This document shows positions 1-5,680 of a stretch of DNA of 6,480 nt, piece after piece. Position numbers and translations under genes: made by a program. The notes below the pieces were generated by a model. The model saw only the letters and a list, made by a program, of their open reading frames with translations, was not told where the DNA came from and did not search any database. The stretch is from positions 1-6,480 of the forward strand of contig JAGGRU010000397.1 of NCBI GenBank assembly GCA_021159425.1. Direction: 5' to 3'. Every line of letters begins with the position of its first letter. Positions within the stretch are counted from its first letter, which is position 1. Source of the DNA: Sulfurovum sp. (GTDB lineage: Bacteria; Campylobacterota; Campylobacteria; Campylobacterales; Sulfurovaceae).

Positions 1-581
1 CCAAAGTACCACTCCGGCTCTTTTTGTTTAGGCTTGAGTCTTGGATGTCCTCTTTTACCTTCCATTGACTCAAGCAGTGCAGACTTCTCTCCACAAATAT
101 AAGCACCGGCACCACGATGAATGGTAATGTCACACTCTGTTAAAAGTCCGGCTTCATAAGCTTCATCAATAGCAGATTGTAAAATATCCTGATATTGCTT
201 GTATTCACCGCGAATATAAATGTATGCGTGTTTGGATTTAATGGCATAACAGGTGATAAGAATACCTTCTATTAAAAGGTGCGGGTCTTTTGAAATAATC
301 TGTCTGTCTTTAAAAGTGCCGGGTTCAGACTCATCACAGTTAACCGCTAAAAAAGAAGGTTTGTCACTCTCTTGTGGCATCAGTTCCCATTTTCCACCTG
401 CCGGAGCACCACCGCCCCCCTTACCTCTTAAATTTGCATCTGCAATGATCTGTATAATATCTGTTGGCGAATACTCTTTCAGTTTTGCCAGTGTTTTATA
501 ACCGCCGTTTGCTTTGGAAACTTCTAAAGTATGGGAGTTATCCAACTCAAACTTGCGAGAAACTATTTTGCATTCTCTCAT
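1..581 (-). CDS. nuoF: NuoF, FMN-binding subunit of complex I (N-terminal 193 residues; cut by window edge)
   Basis: This is the flavin subunit of respiratory complex I, where electrons enter in the peripheral arm; the family is normally about 420-440 residues and the C-terminal [4Fe-4S] (N3) domain lies outside the window. The start is the ATG at 581-579, which overlaps the nuoE stop as ATGA, with an AAAGGGG ribosome site 5 bases upstream. Visible motifs are the glycine-rich FMN loop LRGKGGGGAPAGGKW (51-65), NCDESEPGTFKDR (81-93), IYIRGEY (121-127), GAGAYICGEKSALLESMEGK (157-176) and PRLKP (180-184). FMN-site residues Asn81, Asp83, Glu84, Tyr161 and Gly164 are kept. Positions that contact NADH in Thermus and E. 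coli complex I are altered: Phe to Ala59, the second Glu of GEE to Lys166, and the Phe of PPFPA to Gln186. The family is certain. Use of NADH as donor is doubtful; another donor is an inference. Confidence 0.96.
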   Translation of the reverse strand, partial: MRECKIVSRKFELDNSHTLEVSKANGGYKTLAKLKEYSPTDIIQIIADANLRGKGGGGAPAGGKWELMPQESDKPSFLAVNCDESEPGTFKDRQIISKDPHLLIEGILITCYAIKSKHAYIYIRGEYKQYQDILQSAIDEAYEAGLLTECDITIHRGAGAYICGEKSALLESMEGKRGHPRLKPKQKEPEWYF

Positions 582-1015
582 TTGAGCCCCTTTAACACTT
601 CATCTACTTTTTCAGTAGTCAAATTTTCATAATTGATATCCTCTATCTGCATGACCGGTGCTGTCCCGCATGAGCCTAAACATTCAACATGCACAATATT
701 TACATCTTTCTCTTTTAAATGTTCCAAAATCTCATCAGAACCGCAAAGTTTACAGGAGAGTGTTTTACAGACTTGCACATTCATTTTTTTCTGAGGTTCA
801 AGATGGAACATCGTATAAAAAGTAGCCACCCTGTAAACTTCCATTGGAGGTGTATCTGTGTGCTTGGCTATTTCATCTATAGCATCCAGACTTATGAAGC
901 CTTCCTGGTATTCAACCATCCACAGACAAGGTAATGTTAAAGCTTTTGGACTGGGATAGCGTTTTTTAAGTGCTTCTATTTCTGCCAGGTTTTCATCGGA
1001 AAATTTAAAACTCAT
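578..1015 (-). CDS. nuoE: NuoE, [2Fe-2S] subunit of complex I
   Basis: This is the thioredoxin-like [2Fe-2S] subunit (cluster N1a) that packs against NuoF in the electron-input module of complex I. It is 145 residues, slightly shorter than E. coli NuoE (about 166). An N-terminal helical part carries YPSPKALTLPCLWMVE (20-35) and VATFYTMF (63-70). The cluster ligands are Cys83 and Cys88 (C-x4-C in VCKTLSC) and Cys112 and Cys116 (C-x3-C in ECLGSCGTAP). An additional Cys91 follows the second ligand. The ATG at 1015-1013 overlaps the end of nuoCD by 4 bases and has GGGGAG 8 bases upstream; the stop overlaps the nuoF start by 4 bases, so translation is probably coupled. Campylobacter and Helicobacter lack a standard NuoE/NuoF pair, so its presence points to a different branch of the phylum. 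Confidence 0.96.
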   Translation of the reverse strand: MSFKFSDENLAEIEALKKRYPSPKALTLPCLWMVEYQEGFISLDAIDEIAKHTDTPPMEVYRVATFYTMFHLEPQKKMNVQVCKTLSCKLCGSDEILEHLKEKDVNIVHVECLGSCGTAPVMQIEDINYENLTTEKVDEVLKGLK

Positions 1016-2646
1016 CTATCCATCTCCCCTGCTATGATATTTAGAGACCCTAAGGTCATAATGGCATCTGCTACCTGATAGTTTTCTATGATTTTCGGAT
1101 AAGCTGCCATATGGTAAAAACTTGGCGGTCTTACTTTCACTTTGTAGGGTGTACCGCTCCCGTCACTTACAATATAAAAACCAAGTTCACCATTGGCGGC
1201 TTCAAATGCACCGTAATGTTCACCTTCCGGGACTTTTACCCCATCGATCACAAGTTTGAACTGATTCATCATTCCTTCAATACCTCCGTAAACGCACTCT
1301 TTGCTTGGCATGGTAATACGTTTGTCAGCAACATTGATATCACCCCCGGGCATTCTTTTTATTGCCTGTTTGATGATCTTTATACTCTCATTCATCTCTT
1401 CAAAACGTACCATCATTCTGTCATAAGTGTCACCTACCGAGCCCACGACCATGTTGAAATCAAAAGTATCATAGTAGTAGTAAGGATCAGAAAATCTTAA
1501 ATCATACGCCACACCGGACGCACGAAGATTCGGACCGGTAAAACCATAGTCTATGGCCTGCTTTGCAGAAACCGGGGAGACATTCTGTATACGGTCATTA
1601 TAGATACGATTATGCAGGATCATCTTCAGTGATTCAGTGATACCAAAGTCGATCTTTACAAGTACATCTTCCAGGTCACTCTGCCATCCGTCATAGAGGT
1701 CATGTGTCATACCACCAATTCGCATATAAGAATTGGTCAGTCTTGCACCTGTAAGTTTAGATAAAAAGTCATAAGCATTGTTTCGAGGGTTGAAAAGATA
1801 CCAGTAATTCGTTTGTCCACCCATATCGAGCAATCCCGCCGCCAGACAGACAAGGTGGTCGATCACACGTGAAAGTTCAGCAAGGATGATACGTATAAAG
1901 ATCCCGCGATCCGGCACTGTGATGTCCAACATCTCTTCTACAGTTTTGGCAAAGGCAATGTTATTCATCAGTGCAGAACAGTAGTTCAGTCTGTCCGTAT
2001 AGGGGATGATCTGATTATAGTTATGATTTTCACAAGACTTTTCAAAACCACGGTGCAGATACCCTACTTCAGCTGCCGCAGCAACGATCGTTTCGCCATC
2101 AAGTGCTGCCAATGTCCTAATGGTTCCGTGACTTGCAGGGTGTGAAGGACCAAGATTAACTATCATGAGGTCATCTTTGTTCATATCAAGATCTCTCTCA
2201 TCTAAAAGCGGCTTCATTTCATCCATAAGATCCTGGGAAACGGTACAGTACTGCCCTTTGGTTATTTCATAATCTTTTCTTAAGGGATGCCCTACAAACT
2301 CATTATGGTTGAGGATTTTTTTGAGTGTTTTATGGTTTTTAAAATGTATACCGTATTGATCAAATATCTCTCTCTCCGCCCAGTCAGCAGAAGAGAAAAG
2401 GGATGAAATACTCTCAACACCAATCTCTGCATCTTCAACAGCTACTTTATAGATAACAATATCTTTGAAATTTGTATGTCTCAATATATATATCAGCTCA
2501 AACCGGGTGAACGGAGGATGTGATTTATATAAGTTATCCACAGCAGTAATATCAAGAAGCAGTGTAAAACCAAGTTCATTTTTGGCTTTTGTAATGGTCT
2601 CAAGCAATTCAGAGCTTTTGATCAGGTGTAAATTATCAGACATCAT
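1012..2646 (-). CDS. nuoCD: NuoCD, fused NuoC-NuoD quinone-module subunit of complex I
   Basis: This single 544-residue protein joins two complex I subunits of the peripheral arm. Residues about 1-127 are NuoC (30-kDa type), with the signature REIFDQYGIHFKNHKTLKKI (92-111) and GHPLRKDY (119-126). A linker of roughly 30 residues leads to NuoD (49-kDa type) from about 160 to 544, with NLGPSHPASHGTIR (164-177), EVGYLHRGFEK (193-203), IPYTDRLNY (214-222) and the typical C-terminal GEMDR. His173 and Tyr222 match the residues that bind the quinone headgroup in the family. The NuoC part lacks roughly 45 residues found at the start of the E. coli fusion. The first ATG (2646) has AAAGGA upstream with 7-base spacing; a second ATG follows directly at 2643. 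It overlaps nuoB by 11 bases and nuoE by 4. The assignment is secure. Confidence 0.97.
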   Translation of the reverse strand: MMSDNLHLIKSSELLETITKAKNELGFTLLLDITAVDNLYKSHPPFTRFELIYILRHTNFKDIVIYKVAVEDAEIGVESISSLFSSADWAEREIFDQYGIHFKNHKTLKKILNHNEFVGHPLRKDYEITKGQYCTVSQDLMDEMKPLLDERDLDMNKDDLMIVNLGPSHPASHGTIRTLAALDGETIVAAAAEVGYLHRGFEKSCENHNYNQIIPYTDRLNYCSALMNNIAFAKTVEEMLDITVPDRGIFIRIILAELSRVIDHLVCLAAGLLDMGGQTNYWYLFNPRNNAYDFLSKLTGARLTNSYMRIGGMTHDLYDGWQSDLEDVLVKIDFGITESLKMILHNRIYNDRIQNVSPVSAKQAIDYGFTGPNLRASGVAYDLRFSDPYYYYDTFDFNMVVGSVGDTYDRMMVRFEEMNESIKIIKQAIKRMPGGDINVADKRITMPSKECVYGGIEGMMNQFKLVIDGVKVPEGEHYGAFEAANGELGFYIVSDGSGTPYKVKVRPPSFYHMAAYPKIIENYQVADAIMTLGSLNIIAGEMDR

Positions 2647-3154
2647 CCAATTTTCCTTTAAACTCTGTGTTTCTCAGTTCAAACTTAGGTTCTCTTTTCA
2701 ACTGTCTCTGTATATCCATCACCGCATCCAAAATAGCTTCCGGACGGGGAGGACAACCGGCGACATACACATCCACAGGTACGATCTCATCTATACCCTG
2801 AAGTGTGGTGTAGTTATCGTAAAAACCACCCGTTGATGCACATGCACCTACGGCAACACACCACTTCGGCTCAGGCATCTGATCCCATATTTGTTTGAGG
2901 ATCGGAGCCTGTTTATAGCTCACTGTACCTGCTACAATAAGCAGATCGGCATGACGAGGTGAAAAACGCAGCACTTCTGCACCGAACCTTGATATGTCAT
3001 AACGACTGGCAGCAGTAGCCATAAATTCTATGGCACAACATGCTGTACCAAAAACAAAAGGCCAGAGAGAAGCTTCTCTCCCCCAAGTGACCACAGCATC
3101 TAGTTTTGTTGTAACCACTGCTTCATCCAGCAGGTGTGTATTGCTTAAGTCCAT
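2636..3154 (-). CDS. nuoB: NuoB, subunit carrying Fe-S cluster N2 of complex I
   Basis: NuoB holds the terminal [4Fe-4S] cluster N2, which passes electrons to quinone at the interface with NuoD. The protein is 172 residues, normal for bacteria. The expected ligands are present: adjacent Cys39-Cys40 (FGTACCAIEFM), Cys105 (VGACASTGG) and Cys134 (VAGCPPRPEA). The conserved stretch SRFGAEVLRFSPRHADLLIV (50-69) lies between them. Cys99 is an additional cysteine near Cys105. The ATG at 3154-3152 has CAGGGA 7 bases upstream and overlaps the end of nuoA by 10 bases; the stop lies inside the start region of nuoCD. Position and overlaps show one polycistronic transcript. The related [NiFe]-hydrogenase small subunits also share this fold, but the nuoA and nuoCD neighbours exclude that. 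Confidence 0.97.
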   Translation of the reverse strand: MDLSNTHLLDEAVVTTKLDAVVTWGREASLWPFVFGTACCAIEFMATAASRYDISRFGAEVLRFSPRHADLLIVAGTVSYKQAPILKQIWDQMPEPKWCVAVGACASTGGFYDNYTTLQGIDEIVPVDVYVAGCPPRPEAILDAVMDIQRQLKREPKFELRNTEFKGKLDDV

Positions 3155-3504
3155 TTTAATATCCCTGATTTATATACATAGATCAATCCGCCAAAAAGCA
3201 GACCGATGAAAACAAACATTTCCATAAGCGCAAACAAACCAAGTTCACGAAGATTCAAGGCCCATGGAAACATAAACAGAATTTCAACATCAAAAATAAG
3301 AAAAATGATCCCGATAAGAAAGAATTTGACATTAAAACCGTCAAAAGCATCTTTGTGGGTTAAACGAATTCCACCCTCGACAGGCTCATTTTTTCTTACA
3401 TTATCAGAGGAAGCACCAAGATATTTTGTAAGATGAAAAAGAAGAGGCAAAAGTATTACCAATGCAGCGATCATATAGGAGGCTAAAAGAAGAGAATCAG
3501 ACAT
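3145..3504 (-). CDS. nuoA: NuoA, membrane subunit of complex I
   Basis: NuoA is a small inner-membrane subunit (ND3 type) next to the quinone channel. From the ATG at 3504 it has 119 residues and three predicted membrane helices, about 6-28, 61-80 and 88-111. The family motif appears as KNEPVEGGI (38-46), where many relatives have PYECG or PYESG, so the Cys/Ser of that flexible loop is Gly here. Helix 2 contains FDVEILFMFPW (71-81) with the conserved acidic Asp72 and Glu74; Glu95 lies in helix 3. The reading frame is also open to a TTG at 3531, which would add nine polar residues (128 in total). I prefer the ATG because the protein then begins just before helix 1 and the TTG sits inside a small hairpin, but neither start has a strong ribosome site. 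First gene of the nuo operon. Confidence 0.93.
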   Translation of the reverse strand: MSDSLLLASYMIAALVILLPLLFHLTKYLGASSDNVRKNEPVEGGIRLTHKDAFDGFNVKFFLIGIIFLIFDVEILFMFPWALNLRELGLFALMEMFVFIGLLFGGLIYVYKSGILKWT

Positions 3505-3557
3505 TTTACTCGCTTTATATTCAGTACTCAAATTCTTGAGCTGTTCTATTTTTTGAA

Positions 3558-3566
3558 ATTATATCA
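3558..3566 (-). promoter_or_regulatory. Probable extended -10 promoter of the nuo operon
   Basis: Reading the minus strand, TGATATAAT gives an extended -10 element (TG-n-TATAAT) with a perfect TATAAT hexamer. It lies between the stop of the upstream cysteine-rich gene and nuoA. Transcription would start near 3551, leaving a leader of about 20 bases to the TTG or 47 bases to the ATG of nuoA. No good -35 hexamer is seen at 16-18 bases, which is usual for housekeeping promoters in this phylum. Support is by motif only. Confidence 0.6.
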
Positions 3567-3578
3567 CTATATTCTTGA

Positions 3579-4034
3579 TTATGACCCAATTATTGTATGA
3601 TTATTTAGTTTATTGTAACTATTATATTCTTTCATCACTTCTCTCCAGTCACGGGAAAAGTATTTTTTGATCACAGATCTTTTATGAGGAATGAGACAAG
3701 CTGAACAGTCTTGATGAATGGCATCTTCACTCTCATATGTTTTTCCCTCTTTCGCATCTATACTGCATAATGAATAAACTGTTCTATCACCCTCTTTTTT
3801 AAGTCCGTCATCTGCAAAACGAAAATGATTACAGGCACAAAAATAGCAGTTCAACTCTTTTATATCATGACATTTTGTATTTTCTTCATAGAGTAGACAG
3901 AAGTCCGGATGTTTTTCTTGCATATTCTCGTAAATAAAATAATCTATCACTTCATCATCACTTAAATGAGTAAGTATTTTTATGATCTCTTCATGCTTTT
4001 TTGCATGTGCTTCAAACCACTCCATATAGGTCAT
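3579..4034 (-). CDS. Small eight-cysteine protein, probable metal-binding 'cysteine-rich small domain' type
   Basis: This is a soluble protein of 151 residues of unknown function. The N-terminal half (about 1-45) is helical and charged. From 46 onward come eight cysteines: Cys46, Cys55, then NCYFCAC (62-68, Cys63/66/68), Cys90, and DCSACLIPHK (109-118, Cys110/113 with His117). The pairing of N-C-x-F-C-x-C with a later D-C-S-x-C-x-x-P-H resembles the cysteine-rich small domain (zf-like, PF04071 as I recall), which is thought to bind metal or an Fe-S cluster and in some archaea and clostridia lies near cobalamin genes. No cobalamin gene is seen here. The frame is open to a GTG at 4100, but I place the start at the ATG at 4034 because AAGGA (4040-4044) lies 5 bases before it and the likely promoter lies inside the longer version. 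It lies just upstream of nuoA on the same strand and could be partly cotranscribed with it. Confidence 0.8.
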   Translation of the reverse strand: MTYMEWFEAHAKKHEEIIKILTHLSDDEVIDYFIYENMQEKHPDFCLLYEENTKCHDIKELNCYFCACNHFRFADDGLKKEGDRTVYSLCSIDAKEGKTYESEDAIHQDCSACLIPHKRSVIKKYFSRDWREVMKEYNSYNKLNNHTIIGS

Positions 4035-4039
4035 TTTCA

Positions 4040-4044
4040 TCCTT
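4040..4044 (-). promoter_or_regulatory. Ribosome binding site deciding the start of the cysteine-rich gene
   Basis: AAGGA on the minus strand lies 5 bases before the ATG at 4034-4032. The alternative ATG at 4040 and GTG at 4100 have no comparable site at normal spacing, so this favours the 151-residue product. Confidence 0.6.
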
Positions 4045-4060
4045 GGGTATTTTTTGAATA

Positions 4061-4069
4061 AGTATAACA
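4061..4069 (-). promoter_or_regulatory. Probable extended -10 promoter of the cysteine-rich gene
   Basis: The minus strand reads TGTTATACT, an extended -10 (TG-n-TATACT). Transcription would start near 4054, giving a leader of about 20 bases to the ATG at 4034. No clear -35 hexamer is visible. Motif evidence only. Confidence 0.5.
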
Positions 4070-4166
4070 GAACAGAGTTAAGTATGGTCTTTAGAATCAC
4101 AATTTTACCCTTTTTTTCCCATTTACATAATTATTTATGATAAGAAAATAATATTTTAATATATTC

Positions 4167-4195
4167 TTGACATTAAGTTTTTATTCAACTATACT
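4167..4195 (+). promoter_or_regulatory. Strong sigma70-type promoter of the FadL-like gene
   Basis: TTGACA at 4167-4172 and TATACT at 4190-4195 are separated by exactly 17 bases, which is nearly ideal for the housekeeping sigma factor. The DNA upstream (4131-4166) is almost all A and T and could act as an UP element. Transcription would start near 4202, giving a leader of about 27 bases. This suggests high constitutive expression of the porin gene. Confidence 0.8.
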
Positions 4196-4218
4196 ATTTG
4201 AAATACAAAAAATACTTC

Positions 4219-4223
4219 AAGGA
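4219..4223 (+). promoter_or_regulatory. Ribosome binding site of the FadL-like gene
   Basis: AAGGA lies 2 bases before the first ATG (4226) and 5 bases before the second ATG (4229). The 5-base spacing makes the second ATG the more likely start; the two products differ by one residue. Confidence 0.6.
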
Positions 4224-4228
4224 AAATG

Positions 4229-5512
4229 ATGAAAAGAACTACGTTTAAACGAATTGGACAAGGAATTACACTGTCACTATTGACTTCTACTCTCTTACAT
4301 GCAACAAATGGAGACAATCTTATAGCTGTAGGTGCAAAAGCAAGAGCTATGGGGGGAGCAGGTATAGCTGTGAGTCACTGTGCAGAATCAACTTTGCATA
4401 ACCCGGCACTTATCACTTGTACTGAGAATACTTCAATTTCATTCGGAGGTACTATCTTCATGCCTGACATCTCTGCTACAATGGGTAGAGCAGCCACACA
4501 TGAAAGTGATGCTGACATGAATGTTATTCCTGAAGTCTCTATTTCACATAAAATCAATGAAAACTGGTATATTGGTATTGGTATGTGGGGAACTGCCGGG
4601 ATGGGTACAGATTATCGTGATGCGCGACAAACTCCTACAGATTCCGGCAATATGCATATGGTGACCAACTTGCAGCTTATGCAGTTTGGTGTGTCTGTTG
4701 CATATAAAACTGGTGGTTTTGCTGTAGCAGTCACACCTATACTTCAATATGGTGCATTGGATATGAACTATATAGGTTTTGATGGAAGCAATGTAGGTGA
4801 TGGTGTTGCACAAGATCTAAATTTTGGAGTCAACTTGGGTGTAGTTTATGATTTCACTGATAATGGTGTTGATGGACTGACACTGGGTGCAGTCTATAAA
4901 TCAAAAATAGATATGGACTACAGCAACCAACTCTCAAATGCGACACAACCTTTTGTAGATTTTGGTATATTCCCCCAAGCAATGGGTAATAACCTGGAGC
5001 AACCAGCTGAATTTGGTGTCGGGTTAGGATATGAAATGGGTCAACACACTATTGCATTTGACTATAAACAAATTCAATGGTCTGATGCAAAAGGTTATCA
5101 AGATTTCGGATGGGAAGATCAGGACGTATTTGCAGTTGGTTATCAATATAAAGAAGATACTTGGGCATTCAGACTAGGTTACAATCATGCTGCTAACCCT
5201 ATCGCAGAAGCACCTAGCGGTCCACAGGTTATTGCTCCGGGGTCTTATGCTCAAGCCGGAGGAAATGCGCTTAACCTCTTTAACCTTTTAGGATTTCCGG
5301 CAACTGCAGAAGATCACTATACGATAGGTGGGAGTTATTCCTTTACAGAATCTATGGCTGTAGATGTTGCGTATGTTTATGCACCTGAAACAGAAACAAC
5401 TATGAATACCATCGTTGGCCTTAACCCTATGAATGGAGAAATGTATACAGGTCCATCAACCGTATATCACACAGAAAACAGTGTATCTCTCCAATTGTCT
5501 TACAAATTTTAA
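4229..5512 (+). CDS. FadL/OmpP1/TodX-family outer-membrane channel
   Basis: This is an outer-membrane beta-barrel of the family that lets hydrophobic compounds (long-chain fatty acids, hydrocarbons) through the outer membrane. It is 427 residues, in the family's normal range. A signal peptide with a basic start (MKRTTFKRIGQ) and hydrophobic core likely ends at LLHA (22-25), cleaved before Thr26. The mature N-terminus has the family's hatch pattern: GAKARAMGGAGIAV (35-48) and NPA (58-60). Barrel strands with alternating residues follow, including QPAEFGVGLGY (258-268), FDYKQIQWSD (277-286) and WAFRLGYNHAANPI (312-325). The chain ends in Phe (LQLSYKF), the usual barrel-assembly signal. Cys51 and Cys64 flank NPA and could form a disulfide. 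It has its own strong promoter and a hairpin after the stop, so it is probably monocistronic. The substrate cannot be told from sequence. Confidence 0.92.
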   Translation: MKRTTFKRIGQGITLSLLTSTLLHATNGDNLIAVGAKARAMGGAGIAVSHCAESTLHNPALITCTENTSISFGGTIFMPDISATMGRAATHESDADMNVIPEVSISHKINENWYIGIGMWGTAGMGTDYRDARQTPTDSGNMHMVTNLQLMQFGVSVAYKTGGFAVAVTPILQYGALDMNYIGFDGSNVGDGVAQDLNFGVNLGVVYDFTDNGVDGLTLGAVYKSKIDMDYSNQLSNATQPFVDFGIFPQAMGNNLEQPAEFGVGLGYEMGQHTIAFDYKQIQWSDAKGYQDFGWEDQDVFAVGYQYKEDTWAFRLGYNHAANPIAEAPSGPQVIAPGSYAQAGGNALNLFNLLGFPATAEDHYTIGGSYSFTESMAVDVAYVYAPETETTMNTIVGLNPMNGEMYTGPSTVYHTENSVSLQLSYKF

Positions 5513-5519
5513 AGTATAT

Positions 5520-5545
5520 TCCCACCTTTTAGGTGGGATGTTTCC
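5520..5545 (+). terminator. Probable intrinsic terminator after the FadL-like gene
   Basis: TCCCACC (5520-5526), a 5-base TTTTA loop and GGTGGGA (5532-5538) form a perfect 7-bp GC-rich hairpin seven bases after the stop codon. The tail TGTTTCC has only a short T run, so termination may be incomplete. The hairpin separates this gene from the RND adaptor downstream. Confidence 0.7.
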
Positions 5546-5625
5546 TATCCCCTTCTTGTAACACTTTCACATTCTCTTCTCCTCAATACACTATTCATTC
5601 TCTATTTTTAATTTTATTAGTATAA

Positions 5626-5643
5626 AATATAGTTATCTATATT
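5626..5643. promoter_or_regulatory. 18-base palindrome in the leader of the RND adaptor gene, possible operator
   Basis: AATATAG-TTAT-CTATATT is a perfect inverted repeat with 7-base arms and a 4-base centre, 37 bases before the ATG. It directly abuts or overlaps a TATAAA sequence (5621-5626) that could serve as a -10. RND pump operons are often controlled by TetR-type repressors binding such sites near the promoter. The region is very AT-rich, so a chance palindrome is possible. The rest of the 5546-5680 spacer shows nothing recognisable. Confidence 0.3.
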
Positions 5644-5680
5644 GTTTAAAATCATCAATATAATTAAAAAGGTATTTATT

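Noticed and set aside
415..420. Run of six G on the coding strand of nuoF, and a second G6 at 4351-4356 in the FadL-like gene, as phase-variation tracts
   Set aside because: Phase-variable tracts in this phylum are usually eight or more G. Both runs encode conserved Gly-rich motifs (the FMN loop, and MGGAG).
1111..1500. Open frame on the plus strand opposite nuoCD, with others at 253-501, 719-934, 2465-2836 and 3206-3436
   Set aside because: They lie antisense to well-conserved complex I genes and the translations resemble no known protein. They are shadows of the real genes.
4035..4100. GTG-start extension of the cysteine-rich protein, adding 22 residues with a short hydrophobic stretch
   Set aside because: The ATG at 4034 has AAGGA at ideal spacing, and an extended -10 at 4061-4069 lies within the extension. 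Not fully excluded.
4126..4139. Inverted repeat CATAA-TTAT-TTATG in the divergent spacer as an operator
   Set aside because: Arms are only 5 bases, in almost pure AT sequence, so it is easily expected by chance.
4375..4813. Minus-strand open frames inside the FadL-like gene, and one at 5815-6126 inside the RND adaptor
   Set aside because: They are fully embedded antisense to clear coding regions, with no family resemblance.
5659..5664. Perfect TATAAT before the RND adaptor as a -10 box
   Set aside because: Transcription would start at about the ribosome site (5665-5672), leaving no usable leader.
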